A DNA stretch of 50,016 nt from Nitrosomonas sp. (GCF_019752415.1 NZ_JAIEME010000033.1:1-50016), one strand, 5' to 3'. Positions 17,899 to 27,518 are shown, numbered from the stretch's first letter. Program-made: numbers and translations. The notes: generated by a model not told the origin, from the letters alone.

Positions 17899-18173
17899 AA
17901 TCATTATCGATATAAAACCACAGTCCATCTTTTCTTACAGAACGGCTGATTTGCCAATCCGAATGCGGCGCGGAAGAGTGCTGCGATGCCAAATTGCTAG
18001 CGGATAGTCTCCATGACTCAGTGTTTAGGCAGTGTAGCGAGAGTAAATTAAGTTTTTTGCCGTGGCGGCGGATCTCCCCTGATCCAGTTGGTGGTCGCAG
18101 CAGCAGCCGGTGTATTGATTGGCACTGCCGCAAGGGCGCCGCAGCGTTTTCAAATTTCAGCTTTAGTATCCAT
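17899..18173 (-). pseudogene. Decayed ychJ-like copy (UPF0225 / SEC-C protein)
   Basis: This stretch is a degraded duplicate of the ychJ gene at 22185-22589, in the same orientation. The start codon context (TATATGGATACTAAAGC) is kept, but codon 8 is a stop. Compared with the intact gene, 125 bp are missing; the breakpoint falls in the 9-base sequence GGCTGATTT (17944-17952), which occurs twice in the intact gene at 22238 and 22363. The loss shifts the frame. The final part, ISRSVRKDGLWFYIDNDF, still matches ISRFVREDESWFYVDGDI. The copy is clearly non-functional. Confidence 0.88.
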
Positions 18174-18185
18174 ATACGATGTAGC

Positions 18186-21100
18186 TTATTCGAAACTCTC
18201 ATCTACACGGCGATCACGCTTGTGTTCTTCAGCAATCTTTTTGGTTAATAAATCAGTCTGCCTTTTTGCCCATGCAACCACCAAAGAGTCATCGTGTATT
18301 TGTAGTTTTTCTACCAGAGCGAGATAAGGCGAAAGATTATCTGCAAGTGAGCCAGATTGAACGCCACTTGGGTGGAGCCGAGATGCATATATATCCAAAA
18401 TTGCCGAGCGATCAGGCGCTAACTCAAGAATCTCCAGTGCCAACGGTGACCAAAGAAGGATGTCATGCTCGCCATTCTTGACGAACAAATGAATCTCTGC
18501 GGCTAACTTGGGTAAATGGACTTCAAGATTTTCCTTTGCCCATGACATGAGTATTTCCGGTAATGCTGCATTGACGGGACTCTCACGATCAAATCTAAAA
18601 AAATATGACAGTGGCTTATGTTGCTGGTTGTTCGTTTTTCCTACCAAATCTTCATTCAGGAAAACTGCAATAGCTGCCACTGGCTGAAGTCGAAATAAAA
18701 TTCGAGCCAATTCACCGTATTGTCTAGCGCTTGATGAGTGGTAATCGAAGAGTGCATGAACCAGTTTCTTGCAGACCGTTACGGCATCCTGAAACGCAGC
18801 ATCTCCAACCATACAGGTAGCGGCAATCTCATTGATGTGATAGGCGTGATTCGGGCTAGCATCTTGAAACTCATTCAGTTTCAACAATTCTCTTCCTATC
18901 GCGGAGATGTCACTATTGACTGACACTCTGCCGCTTTGCAAGAAAAATAGCCGCATCCCAAAAATATCAACTGCAACCTGATAACCATTGGGTAAGGATG
19001 CGACTCCAAGGAGTATTTCCCGGAAAAGTGGTAGCGGGATTGAATTGCATGCATTTCCATACTTTAGGTACAAGTACGTCTGCGATGGTGCATGACCACG
19101 GGAAATCGATAAAATCAGCCGTTTGGCTCCGGCCTCGTCAATGGAGTATGAAGATTGAAGTATTGGAAAAAGTGAGGAAAGCAGTGGATCGGTTAAGGCT
19201 TCATCCATAAGCTGATTGACCATAGCGGGATCATGAGTGTTGGCTACTTCGATAAAACTGCGTAATAAAGAAATATTGCGCTTACTTTCCGGTAATGTCG
19301 TCAGGGTAGTGAGAAATTGACGCCAATCCTGCTCTATATTCAATGCGCCTTTTGCAAGCCCACGACCGAATTGCCCTATCATGTTGCTATCGCTACTTAA
19401 TAATTCCGGTAGCAAAGAGGCGAGAATATCCGGAATTAAAGCAACTTCTTCACCCAAATCCTCCACAATTTTGTTTGCACGATCCCAAGCCTGTGCATAC
19501 GCGGTGTCACTATCACCATTCAGCTCAATATCAGTGATATCAAAATGTCTTTGCTTGTTTAACACATAGGCTCGTATCTTTTGTTCCAAATCGATTGGAC
19601 GAAGCATAACTTCAAGTTCGCGTGTGCGTTCGGCAAATTCTGGAGTCATTTTCTGTAGATCAAAATGAATGGTTTGGCGAATTGCAAGCCATCCCTCCGG
19701 CCATCCGCCCTGCGCGGCTAAGGCTCTCGCTGTTTCTTCAAGCTCGGCGCAAATTCCGGCATTTACCCATAATCCACAAAAGTTTTGTGCAAGTAATAGT
19801 TTGATATCAAACTTATGTGGTGAATTCGAATTTACTTGAGTCATGGCAAATGCTATCACTGCTCTGAACCAAGCCGAAACATCAGCATTGGTTCTGGGTT
19901 CCCAACCAAAATCGCGATGCCTGCCTCCGAAGGTGAAGTCGTGGCTAGCATTAAAATGCAAATTTTCCAGCATCGCAGCTAAAGCTGCTAATCCACATGT
20001 GTTAGTAGCTTTATCTATGCTTCCAAGCAACCGTTGAACAACATCCAATCTTGCCTCTACCAAGGCATGCGTACCGGACAGATACAAATGGAATAATTCT
20101 TTGAACGAATCCTGAGCAGAATTGTGATTATGCGATTCGGTTTCTTCAGCAACAAACCTTGCAAGCAGTAGTGCGGCTCGATTGAAATATTGCGGCTCGT
20201 ATGCAATCGAATGCAGCAAACTGTACCACCGCCAACGCTCACGATTGTCTGACGATAAAAAAAGTTTTTTCTCATCGCACGATGCAGCCGCCTCGATAGC
20301 TTTAAGTGCCGTACCCGGTGTGAGCGGTGCGACGTTTATAAACATATCGATGCCAAGTTCATTCAGGCAGGCTGGGTTTCCTAATTGTCCAGATGATCCT
20401 AGCCAATCTTCTGCCATCTGTTTGGCTTGTTCCGAGTCATGCAGGTAGCCAAGCCGTCGGCTGAATGATTTCAGTAGTCGTTCTTTTCCTGATTGGAAAA
20501 AGGTACTGGTGAGTGTGCTTGGATGTAATTTTTCTAATGCTTGATGTGCTAATCGATTAGCTATTGCATGCGGTAATACGGCACGCCATTTGCTTCTTCG
20601 CTGTACGAGATCACGAGAACGCAATTCCCCAATATGGCGATACAACTCATTGGGAGGAATTCCGGCTAAGCTCGCCAAAGTAGGTAACTCAGCCGTTACA
20701 TCCTCAATAGTTTCCCCATCGAATGAATAAACAAGCGAGCATACTTCTGCGGCTCTCATCAAGGCTTCGCTATCACCTTGGCGCTGGTGAAAAAGCCGCT
20801 TGAATAGTTCGGCATCATTCAGTGTAGCCAGGCTGTCGCTTTGTTTGACAGTGCGTGCCAATACCAAAGCAATGCGTGCATTCCCGCCAGAGAATTCAGC
20901 GATGCGCGTACGATTTATTTGCGATACATTGGGTTTTAAACGTTGAAGAATTTCTTCTATGATTTTGTCAGAGGCCGGTTCAAGTCGGAAAACCTGTGTC
21001 TCTTCCGGTTCATCATCGGAAACATCATATTCAACGGTAATCAAACTGACTAGATTGCTTGATGTGCTAATTGTCTGAGCCAAGTCTCTGTGCAGCACCT

Positions 21101-21554
21101 GCTTGCAATTATCCACAACAACTATGGTGCGTAGCCCATCTACCGCGCACCGATGAATCATGTCTCGGGCTGAAGGTGTCGGGGGCTGATCACTTCCTTG
21201 GTCGACATAGATGACAGTGGAATGATCCAATGCGTCATTTCCAATCTTGGCATCAAATAACGCTTGAACCAAACGAGTCTTTCCTGTCCCGGATAGTCCA
21301 ACCAATCGAACAATTCCGTGTGGATTCCTTAATACTGAGCGTATAGCCTGGATTCCCTGTTCGACAGTGAGTGGCGCATTGCCGCTTGCTTGCTGTGGAG
21401 CGATTATTCTGCATTTGTCGTCAAGTAAATATTCTGAATCAACTGAGTCACCGTATGCCCATTTGCCATACGGAAGCCAGCCGGCCAGTGGTTCGCCTAT
21501 TCGTTCGCGTAACCATAGCGCAACCCCTGGATAACTTCTGATCCATCTAGCCAA
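18186..21554 (-). CDS. STAND-like P-loop NTPase, C-terminal part of a split nuclease-NTPase gene
   Basis: A 1122-residue frame with Walker A GLSGTGKTRL (residues 86-95), Walker B TIVVVDNC (143-150), and FSGGNARIALVLA where STAND ATPases carry their GG-x-PLAL-like helix. A winged-helix-like segment follows (VQRRSKWRAVLPHAIANRL). The C-terminal 750 residues are helical with no clear motif, the usual layout of a sensor region. The frame is open from the TAA at 21618-21620, so its first 21 codons and the 132-codon frame upstream belong to the same ancestral gene of about 1276 codons. The TTG at 21554 is only the first possible start; no ribosome site is evident. The role suggested is cell defence, by inference only. 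Confidence 0.75.
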   Translation of the reverse strand: MARWIRSYPGVALWLRERIGEPLAGWLPYGKWAYGDSVDSEYLLDDKCRIIAPQQASGNAPLTVEQGIQAIRSVLRNPHGIVRLVGLSGTGKTRLVQALFDAKIGNDALDHSTVIYVDQGSDQPPTPSARDMIHRCAVDGLRTIVVVDNCKQVLHRDLAQTISTSSNLVSLITVEYDVSDDEPEETQVFRLEPASDKIIEEILQRLKPNVSQINRTRIAEFSGGNARIALVLARTVKQSDSLATLNDAELFKRLFHQRQGDSEALMRAAEVCSLVYSFDGETIEDVTAELPTLASLAGIPPNELYRHIGELRSRDLVQRRSKWRAVLPHAIANRLAHQALEKLHPSTLTSTFFQSGKERLLKSFSRRLGYLHDSEQAKQMAEDWLGSSGQLGNPACLNELGIDMFINVAPLTPGTALKAIEAAASCDEKKLFLSSDNRERWRWYSLLHSIAYEPQYFNRAALLLARFVAEETESHNHNSAQDSFKELFHLYLSGTHALVEARLDVVQRLLGSIDKATNTCGLAALAAMLENLHFNASHDFTFGGRHRDFGWEPRTNADVSAWFRAVIAFAMTQVNSNSPHKFDIKLLLAQNFCGLWVNAGICAELEETARALAAQGGWPEGWLAIRQTIHFDLQKMTPEFAERTRELEVMLRPIDLEQKIRAYVLNKQRHFDITDIELNGDSDTAYAQAWDRANKIVEDLGEEVALIPDILASLLPELLSSDSNMIGQFGRGLAKGALNIEQDWRQFLTTLTTLPESKRNISLLRSFIEVANTHDPAMVNQLMDEALTDPLLSSLFPILQSSYSIDEAGAKRLILSISRGHAPSQTYLYLKYGNACNSIPLPLFREILLGVASLPNGYQVAVDIFGMRLFFLQSGRVSVNSDISAIGRELLKLNEFQDASPNHAYHINEIAATCMVGDAAFQDAVTVCKKLVHALFDYHSSSARQYGELARILFRLQPVAAIAVFLNEDLVGKTNNQQHKPLSYFFRFDRESPVNAALPEILMSWAKENLEVHLPKLAAEIHLFVKNGEHDILLWSPLALEILELAPDRSAILDIYASRLHPSGVQSGSLADNLSPYLALVEKLQIHDDSLVVAWAKRQTDLLTKKIAEEHKRDRRVDESFE

Positions 21555-21617
21555 ACGATCTCGATCATAAAAATCAAGCGTCAGTGATGTGCCTGGTGGC
21601 AGATCCGAAACAGCATC

Positions 21618-22016
21618 TTACATCGCATTCTTGCGATTTTTAAGTGCACTATCTGCTGTTGACCCTAATCCACTGACAATTACATATGCACCACTTTTTG
21701 AACCTAATTCACAAATTGAGGGGCGGATTTTTCCATTAGGGCGCATTTCAGAATCAATTGCTTTGCGCGGCATATCCTGCTGTTTGACTTGAAAGCCGGT
21801 GTTGCTTTTTGGAATGAAATCCAAATCAGGAGATTCATTTGGTAACTCCACACGAACATCAAGACCCCCATCCGCCGCATTTTGATGTCCGCCTGCTGTA
21901 ACCGCAGATAAGGGAAGATTTAAATGACGAAGCTCTGCTTCACATAGCCTTGCAACTAAAGTGCGAAGATCTTCGTCGCTAAGTTTATTGATGTGATCAC
22001 CAGTGATATCTAGCAT
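21618..22016 (-). CDS. PD-(D/E)XK nuclease-like domain, N-terminal part of the split gene
   Basis: A 132-residue frame beginning MLDITGDHINKLSDEDLRTL. It has E27 in RLCEAELRH, D53 in ADGGLDVRVEL and QVK at 76-78 in TGFQVKQQDMPRKAI, which fit the acidic-Asp-QxK pattern of the restriction-endonuclease fold. VIVSGLGSTADSALKNRKNAM ends at a TAA. The downstream 1122-residue ATPase frame continues in phase directly after this stop, so nuclease and ATPase were one protein. Whether the stop is a real mutation, a recoding site or a sequencing error cannot be decided from the window. Confidence 0.7.
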   Translation of the reverse strand: MLDITGDHINKLSDEDLRTLVARLCEAELRHLNLPLSAVTAGGHQNAADGGLDVRVELPNESPDLDFIPKSNTGFQVKQQDMPRKAIDSEMRPNGKIRPSICELGSKSGAYVIVSGLGSTADSALKNRKNAM

Positions 22017-22184
22017 TTCAAAATTTTGGAATTGGGAAAACGGTACTGTACCATCCTAAGCAAAATAAAAGGAAATCAGGGGCATACCACAATTTTTATT
22101 TTCAAGCAGTTTTATGCATTGCCAGAAATTTATAACATGACATATTTTCTCTGCCAGTTCTTAGTTACTATTTTTCTCGTAACC

Positions 22185-22589
22185 TCATGGAATATCACCA
22201 TCGACATAAAACCATGATTCGTCCTCGCGCACGAATCGGCTGATTTCATGCAATCGATGAGCACGCCCATTGATTTTGTAGCGTGCGACAAATTCAACAA
22301 TCGCCAGATTCGGAGCGGATTGTTCGTGGTGTTTCACTGTAAGACCCAGCCATTGGTTACGCGGCTGATTTTCCAGTCCGAGTGCTGCGGGGCGCGTGCT
22401 GTGATGCCAGGTTGCCAGCAGATAGTCTTCACGATTTAGTGTATAGGCAGTGTAGCGCGAGCGCATTAAGTGTTCTGCAGTGGCGGCGGATTCACCCTGA
22501 TCCAAGTAGCGGCCGCAGCAGCCGGTATATTGTTTGCGGCTGCCGCACGGGCAGTGCGGTGTTTTTAAATTGGCAGCTTTGGTCTTCAT
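22185..22589 (-). CDS. ychJ: YchJ-like SEC-C protein (UPF0225)
   Basis: A 134-residue protein with an N-terminal zinc-binding SEC-C motif, CPCGSRKQYTGCCGRYL (about residues 13-29), followed by the UPF0225 domain with AEHLMRSRYTAY, LLATWHHSTRP and a C-terminal FVREDESWFYVDG. The biochemical role is not established. The ATG at 22589 (MKTKAANLKTPHC) is chosen because a longer frame to 22652 would overlap the divergent dinB start and the family begins near here. A decayed partial copy sits at 17899-18173, on the other side of the nuclease-NTPase gene. Confidence 0.88.
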   Translation of the reverse strand: MKTKAANLKTPHCPCGSRKQYTGCCGRYLDQGESAATAEHLMRSRYTAYTLNREDYLLATWHHSTRPAALGLENQPRNQWLGLTVKHHEQSAPNLAIVEFVARYKINGRAHRLHEISRFVREDESWFYVDGDIP

Positions 22590-22644
22590 ATACAATGCGG
22601 GGTGATTGATGGCGTAATTTATCACAGTCCGCAGGAATAACGTT

Positions 22645-23823
22645 TTGACCAATACAATAAATACTCCGCAACGTCGTATCGCGCATCTGGATATGGATGC
22701 TTTTTATGCCTCTGTGGAGTTGCTGCGCTATCCCGAGTTACGCGGTCTGCCGGTTGTGATTGGCGGTCGGGATGAGCATCAGCCGTTGATCCAGGCGGAT
22801 GGCAGCAAGCATTTTTTTCGCTTGCGCGACTATGCCGGACGTGGCGTCATAACGACCGCCACTTATGAAGCGCGTGCAATGGGTGTTCATTCCGCCATGG
22901 GTGTCATGAAAGCAGCACAGCTTGCGCCGGAAGCGATACTTCTGCCGGTTGATTTTGCTATGTACCGTCATTATTCGCGTTTGTTTAAAGCTGCAGTTGC
23001 CGGCATCGCGTCGCGGATTGAGGATTCCGGCATTGATGAGATCTACATGGATCTTACTGATCTGCCGGATGATACTCTGGCGCTTGCGCAGCGTATTAAG
23101 CAAGCGGTGAAGGAGGCTACCGGACTTTCCTGTTCCATCGGCATCACGCCGAACAAGTTACTGTCAAAAATTTGTTCGGATCTGGAGAAACCGGATGGAC
23201 TGACTATTCTTGGGGTGTCCGACATTCCTAATCGAATTTGGCCGCTGCCGGTAAATAAAATCAATGGTATCGGCCCGAAGGCTGCCAAGAAGCTTGCGTC
23301 ACTGGGTATTATCACCATTGCCGAACTGGCGCAGGCTGAATTGAGTTTTCTCCGGATTCACTTTGGACGTAGCTATTCGATCTGGTTATATGAGGTGTCT
23401 CACGGAATCGATCAACGCCCGGTGATTACCGATGCTGAGCCGAAATCCATCAGCCGGGAAACCACTTTTGAAAGGGATCTGCACCCGCGTCAGGATCGCC
23501 ATGATTTATCCGAAGCATTCACCGCATTGTGCCTGCAGGTGGCCGATGACCTGAAACACAAAGGTTATGTTGGGCGTACTATCAGCATCAAACTGCGTTT
23601 CGAGGATTTTCATACACTCACACGAGATTGCTCGCTGGCTACGCACACTGCCGATCCAGCTCTGATTCGCCGCGCAGCAGGAGAATGTTTACGACGGGTG
23701 CCGTTGCAGAAAAAAATTAGATTACTCGGCGTAAAAGTCAGTACACTTTCTCCGCTTGAATCCAAGCGGAGAAACGGAGCTCTTTGCCAGAGAGAGTTGC
23801 CGCTAGGAGTCTGTCGGACTTAA
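22645..23823 (+). CDS. dinB: DNA polymerase IV (Y family)
   Basis: A 392-residue translesion DNA polymerase. The catalytic residues are in LDMDAFYASVE (first Asp near residue 16) and SGIDEIYMDLTD (Asp/Glu near residues 129-130). SCSIGITPNKLLSKICSDLEKP follows, then the thumb helix-hairpin region INGIGPKAAKKLASLG and the little-finger domain. The start is the TTG at 22645, with AGGA 8 bases upstream; the next ATG would remove the first active-site strand. It diverges from ychJ. The C-terminus ends without a clear beta-clamp motif of the QxxLF kind, though LCQRELPL is near the end and could act as one. Confidence 0.93.
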   Translation: MTNTINTPQRRIAHLDMDAFYASVELLRYPELRGLPVVIGGRDEHQPLIQADGSKHFFRLRDYAGRGVITTATYEARAMGVHSAMGVMKAAQLAPEAILLPVDFAMYRHYSRLFKAAVAGIASRIEDSGIDEIYMDLTDLPDDTLALAQRIKQAVKEATGLSCSIGITPNKLLSKICSDLEKPDGLTILGVSDIPNRIWPLPVNKINGIGPKAAKKLASLGIITIAELAQAELSFLRIHFGRSYSIWLYEVSHGIDQRPVITDAEPKSISRETTFERDLHPRQDRHDLSEAFTALCLQVADDLKHKGYVGRTISIKLRFEDFHTLTRDCSLATHTADPALIRRAAGECLRRVPLQKKIRLLGVKVSTLSPLESKRRNGALCQRELPLGVCRT

Positions 23824-23993
23824 GGTATCGGAAGTGCCCATTGGCAAGTAATTTGCCCAAGGCCGGTTTGCAATTTTTTCATTATTTCTTCAATTTACGA
23901 ACTTTTTAGCGCTTGCCGGAGCGCTATGAATAAGCGTAGTGTTCATTATGACAATAAACCATAATCAGAAGAAAAATTCAGAAGGGGTTTGTT

Positions 23994-24659
23994 ATGTTTG
24001 ATCGTGCTAATTTGTATCGTATTGCGCCTTTCGGCGCGTATGTCTTTTTTATGCTGCTGGAAGATATGCTGTTGAAGTTTGGCTGGGAGGCGAATGATTT
24101 GCGCCTGCTGTATGCGGTGAAAATTACGGTCGTGGCCGGTTTGCTGTGGACGATGAGAAGTGCTTATAGTGAATTGCGCTGGCCAGTTGGCACAAGCTTC
24201 CGTACCTGGGCTGTTGCGATAGTTGCCGGTATCGTTGTTTTCGTGGCGTGGATTAACTTGACAGCAGACTGGATGGTGATGGGAGAATCCGTTGGTTTTG
24301 ATCCGCGTGATCAGGATGAAATTGACTGGTTTCTTGTGGTGGTGCGGTTGGTGGGTGCGGCGCTGGTAGTTCCGGTGATGGAGGAACTTTTCTGGCGCTC
24401 ATTTCTGATGCGTTGGATTGATCACCCAAACTTTCTTTCTGTTAATCCGGCGCACATCGGATTGAAAGCATTCTGCATCACGGCGGTGCTTTTTGCTGTT
24501 GCGCACAGTTTATGGTTAGCCGGCTTATTTGCCGGTATCGTCTATAATTTGTTATATATGCGGAGTGGAACGCTATGGTCACCGATTCTTGCCCATGCAA
24601 TCACCAACGCGATATTGGGTATCTGGATCGTATCGACAGGTAGTTGGGGTTTCTGGTAA
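23994..24659 (+). CDS. CAAX protease-related (CPBP family) membrane protein
   Basis: A 221-residue integral membrane protein with about six hydrophobic helices. The CPBP/Abi metalloprotease signature is intact: E130-E131 and R135 in PVMEELFWRSFLMRW, H171 in FAVAHSLW, and H201/N205 in ILAHAITNAIL. The overall look resembles the CAAX prenyl protease-related family that occurs with exosortase systems, which process PEP-CTERM proteins. No exosortase or PEP-CTERM gene lies in this window. AGAAGGGG precedes the ATG. It stands alone between dinB and the convergent PilZ gene. Confidence 0.85.
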   Translation: MFDRANLYRIAPFGAYVFFMLLEDMLLKFGWEANDLRLLYAVKITVVAGLLWTMRSAYSELRWPVGTSFRTWAVAIVAGIVVFVAWINLTADWMVMGESVGFDPRDQDEIDWFLVVVRLVGAALVVPVMEELFWRSFLMRWIDHPNFLSVNPAHIGLKAFCITAVLFAVAHSLWLAGLFAGIVYNLLYMRSGTLWSPILAHAITNAILGIWIVSTGSWGFW

Positions 24660-24685
24660 GCGGATTTGCCGGTGAGATTTTGTAA

Positions 24686-25555
24686 TTAAACTACATTCTC
24701 AGGATTCTCGACGATTTCTTGATAAATCAGGTGATGTATTGTACGCATATGTTCTGATTTTATGTCGATAAATTCAACGCCAGTGGCGATTGTTTTGTGT
24801 CCGTTCTTATTGATTGGTTTGGCAGATCTGATAGCACTTTTAACGGTTACAGGTATTTCGTTGTCAAGAATTGTGATGGTAAAAGATAAGGTAACTATTG
24901 TACCTAGCGGTCCCAAAGGGATGCTTGAACTAATCCCTGCACCGCATACACTGAGATCTATCAGGGATAGCGGGATATGTTTTTCAATGACAGATCCTGG
25001 AAGACTGCAACGGATCCTTCGTGATTTTCGAATGCTTTGACCTTGAATTTCCTTGGGGAAGGATAAGTGCAAATACTTAAATGGTACTTTAATAACCTTG
25101 TCGACAAAGACTGTAAAATTAAATACTGAATTTCCGCTGAATAAACTTACCTGAACTTGATCCCCTTCAACGAAGGGCTCTCCAATTAACTGATCAGTCG
25201 CGGGCATGGCGGTGATGACCGTGTTGTCTTGTACGTAACCAATCAAGGATGTTACGTAGGAGGTATATTTTATCTCGACTGGGCCTTTTGATCGTGAGGA
25301 TAGTTTAAGCTGTAGCTTATGTCCCACTTTGAGATGCATATCATCAAATCTAAACTTATCGCCGCTTGACTCAATCTGCTCCGGTTCGGGCTTTTGCATG
25401 CGGAATATCGATGATCCTTTTAATTGCTTTAATTCATCCTCTGTTTTAAAGACATAACCGCGTTTTTGTATCGGCTGATGCGCTTGATCGAATAAATCCC
25501 ATGGCAATGGCTGGCCTATTGTCAGTTCGGTAGTTTGTATCGGTATCAAATTCAT
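24686..25555 (-). CDS. PilZ domain protein (YcgR-type flagellar brake)
   Basis: A 289-residue protein with an N-terminal YcgR-like region and a C-terminal PilZ domain. The c-di-GMP-binding signature is RKSRR (about residues 176-180) followed by LIDLSVCGAGI (about 197-207), matching RxxxR...(D/N)xSxxG. Such proteins slow the flagellar motor when c-di-GMP rises. The upstream part (VGHKLQLKL...VTSLIGYVQDNTVIT) is the usual companion beta-barrel. The ATG at 25555 (MNLIPIQTTE) is preferred to a TTG two codons earlier. A GGDEF protein at 31298 in the same window could contribute its ligand. Confidence 0.85.
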   Translation of the reverse strand: MNLIPIQTTELTIGQPLPWDLFDQAHQPIQKRGYVFKTEDELKQLKGSSIFRMQKPEPEQIESSGDKFRFDDMHLKVGHKLQLKLSSRSKGPVEIKYTSYVTSLIGYVQDNTVITAMPATDQLIGEPFVEGDQVQVSLFSGNSVFNFTVFVDKVIKVPFKYLHLSFPKEIQGQSIRKSRRIRCSLPGSVIEKHIPLSLIDLSVCGAGISSSIPLGPLGTIVTLSFTITILDNEIPVTVKSAIRSAKPINKNGHKTIATGVEFIDIKSEHMRTIHHLIYQEIVENPENVV

Positions 25556-25561
25556 AATCAA

Positions 25562-26144
25562 TTATTTTTATAGTGAACAATGAATATCTAGTTAACGAAT
25601 CGGTCAGTAGCGCTGATAGGATGCAAGCCAATATTTGGCAATTAGCACCGGACTGTCTTTTTAACGGTTTGAGCGATTTAAAACTTTAGTCGTGTAAGTG
25701 AAAGCATTCAGGGATGAATACACCGATAGGAGGTGGGTTAGCATCGCTTTTTTAGCTGGTATTGACAATTTCTATCGCAGATATTTGTTTGTACCGTTTA
25801 CTCGCATAATTTAATCAAGTTACGGCGGTGTGATTGCAAATCAAGAACTTGCTTATCCTGGCAAGAAGTACTGTCGTGTGTTTAACCAGAATTTCTTGGA
25901 CAGAGACCGGATATGAAGATTATTGAATAACATATTTACGCTATTGTTCGAGAACGAAATGGACGTAGTGGCAATAAAACCACTATTTGTGTTGTATTTT
26001 TTAATGATGAGTCGATTAACTCGCTTGTTCGCGTTGACCCCTTAAGCGATTCAGTGTTAGAGTTCTTTCCACGTAGTAGCTAGGGTCTTTTTTGGTTTTT
26101 GTATCTTTTCCATTGTGTTATTTATATCTAGAGAGGGGAGAGTA
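25562..26144. other. Long intergenic region before the porin gene
   Basis: About 580 bases hold no recognised gene. TTGACA near 25763 and TTGACC near 26034 are candidate -35 elements facing the porin, the second being followed after 17 bases by TTAGAG. A short stem, TAGTGG/CCACTA at 25966-25985, is followed by a T-rich stretch. None of these is strong enough to call separately. The length suggests a regulated promoter. Confidence 0.4.
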
Positions 26145-27518
26145 ATGGAATATCAATCGCGATACAAGAAACAGATGTTTCACGCTGTGGCCGGTGGGTT
26201 GTTGTTGTTCGGCATGAGTTCGTCGAGTGTTTATGCACAAGCTGTCACGAATAACAAAGATAGTGGCGGCAACAGTTTTATGAATTTGCTTAAAAACAGC
26301 GGCATTAAGTTTGGCGGCTGGGTGAATGGTGGCGCGACTTTCAATCCGAGTCAGACTGATGGTTTTAACGGCCCGGTTACTTTTGCTGATCAAGCGAATA
26401 GAGTTCAAATGAATCAATTGAACATATTTATGGAGCGCGCTGTGAAGACGGAAGGCAAAGGCTGGGATGTCGGTTTTCGTGCTGATTTTATGTTCGGTAC
26501 TGATGCTATCTTTACCCAAGCCTATGGCAACCCGGCGTTTGATCCCAATACTGGCAGGGCTTTGCCTGACCGGGGTAACTGGGATCTTGGGATATGCTGT
26601 AATTCTCTTCGCACATACGGCATCGCTATTCCACAAGCTTTTGCAGAAGTTTATGTGCCGGTTGGCAATGGGCTCAATGTGAAAGCGGGTCATTTTTATA
26701 CGCCGATTGGCTATGAAACGGTTCCTGCGCCTAATAATTTCTTCTATACCCATGCTTACACGATGCAATACGGTGAGCCTTTTACCCATACCGGTGTATT
26801 GAGTAATTATACGGTGAATAGGAATTTCACCGCGATGGCTGGTGCAATCGGTGGTAGTGGAACCGGTGGCTGGGATGGTAATTTTGATAGGCAAATGGGA
26901 AATTGGGGCGGGATTGGCGGTGTTACCTGGACCAGTGATGATAAACAAAGCTCACTGAATATTGCAGGTACCGGTAGTACAGCTTCCACACGCAGCAATA
27001 ATTTCTGGGGTATGTATAGCATCGTGGCGAAACATAAGTTTACAGAAAAGACCCATTTTATCTTGCAACATGACCATGGCTTCGCTGATGGTGTGTTGAC
27101 AGCTAACGGGGTGACGAATGCTACGTGGTATGGTATTAACTCACATACATATTATGATCTGACACCGGATCTGTCGGTCGGTGTCCGCGCTGAGTGGTTT
27201 CGCGATACCGATGGCTTCCGTGTTTTCTCGCCAGGGCGGGTAAGCGCGGCAACGAATCATCTTGGAAACAGCTATGCGCTGGGTGGTGCAAGCTCACTGG
27301 CCACTAGTACTCCTGCAGATTATTATGCAGTAACCTTAGGTGCAAATTGGAAGGCAGCTAGAACATTAAAACTTGGCTGGCAGGGGTTAAGAAATTTGAA
27401 TATTCGCCCCAATATTCGCTATGACAGAGCCGATGCACTTCATGCCGCTGCATATCGGCCATTTGGCGGTAATAAGGATCAAATTTTATTCTCACTGGAT
27501 GCGATACTGCCTTTCTAA
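26145..27518 (+). CDS. Outer-membrane beta-barrel porin (BBP2-like)
   Basis: A 457-residue outer-membrane protein. A signal peptide (MEYQSRYKKQMFHAVAGGLL, then FGMSSSSVYAQA) precedes the barrel, and the chain ends in the aromatic residue F, as barrels require. Alternating aromatic and small residues, repeated Gly-Asn-Trp stretches and FGGWVNGGATFNP near the start fit the putative beta-barrel porin-2 family. The Cys pair GICCNS in a loop is unusual. The ATG at 26145 follows GGGGAGAGTA, a strong site. Substrate unknown; in ammonia oxidisers such porins are abundant, but that link is inference. A bidirectional terminator follows. Confidence 0.85.
   Translation: MEYQSRYKKQMFHAVAGGLLLFGMSSSSVYAQAVTNNKDSGGNSFMNLLKNSGIKFGGWVNGGATFNPSQTDGFNGPVTFADQANRVQMNQLNIFMERAVKTEGKGWDVGFRADFMFGTDAIFTQAYGNPAFDPNTGRALPDRGNWDLGICCNSLRTYGIAIPQAFAEVYVPVGNGLNVKAGHFYTPIGYETVPAPNNFFYTHAYTMQYGEPFTHTGVLSNYTVNRNFTAMAGAIGGSGTGGWDGNFDRQMGNWGGIGGVTWTSDDKQSSLNIAGTGSTASTRSNNFWGMYSIVAKHKFTEKTHFILQHDHGFADGVLTANGVTNATWYGINSHTYYDLTPDLSVGVRAEWFRDTDGFRVFSPGRVSAATNHLGNSYALGGASSLATSTPADYYAVTLGANWKAARTLKLGWQGLRNLNIRPNIRYDRADALHAAAYRPFGGNKDQILFSLDAILPF

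Noticed and set aside
26118..26948. Long minus-strand frame (276 codons) opposite the porin gene
   Set aside because: It is the shadow of a real gene; it is rich in Ile/Thr/His/Arg without any family pattern, and the porin on the other strand has a signal peptide, ribosome site and aromatic end.
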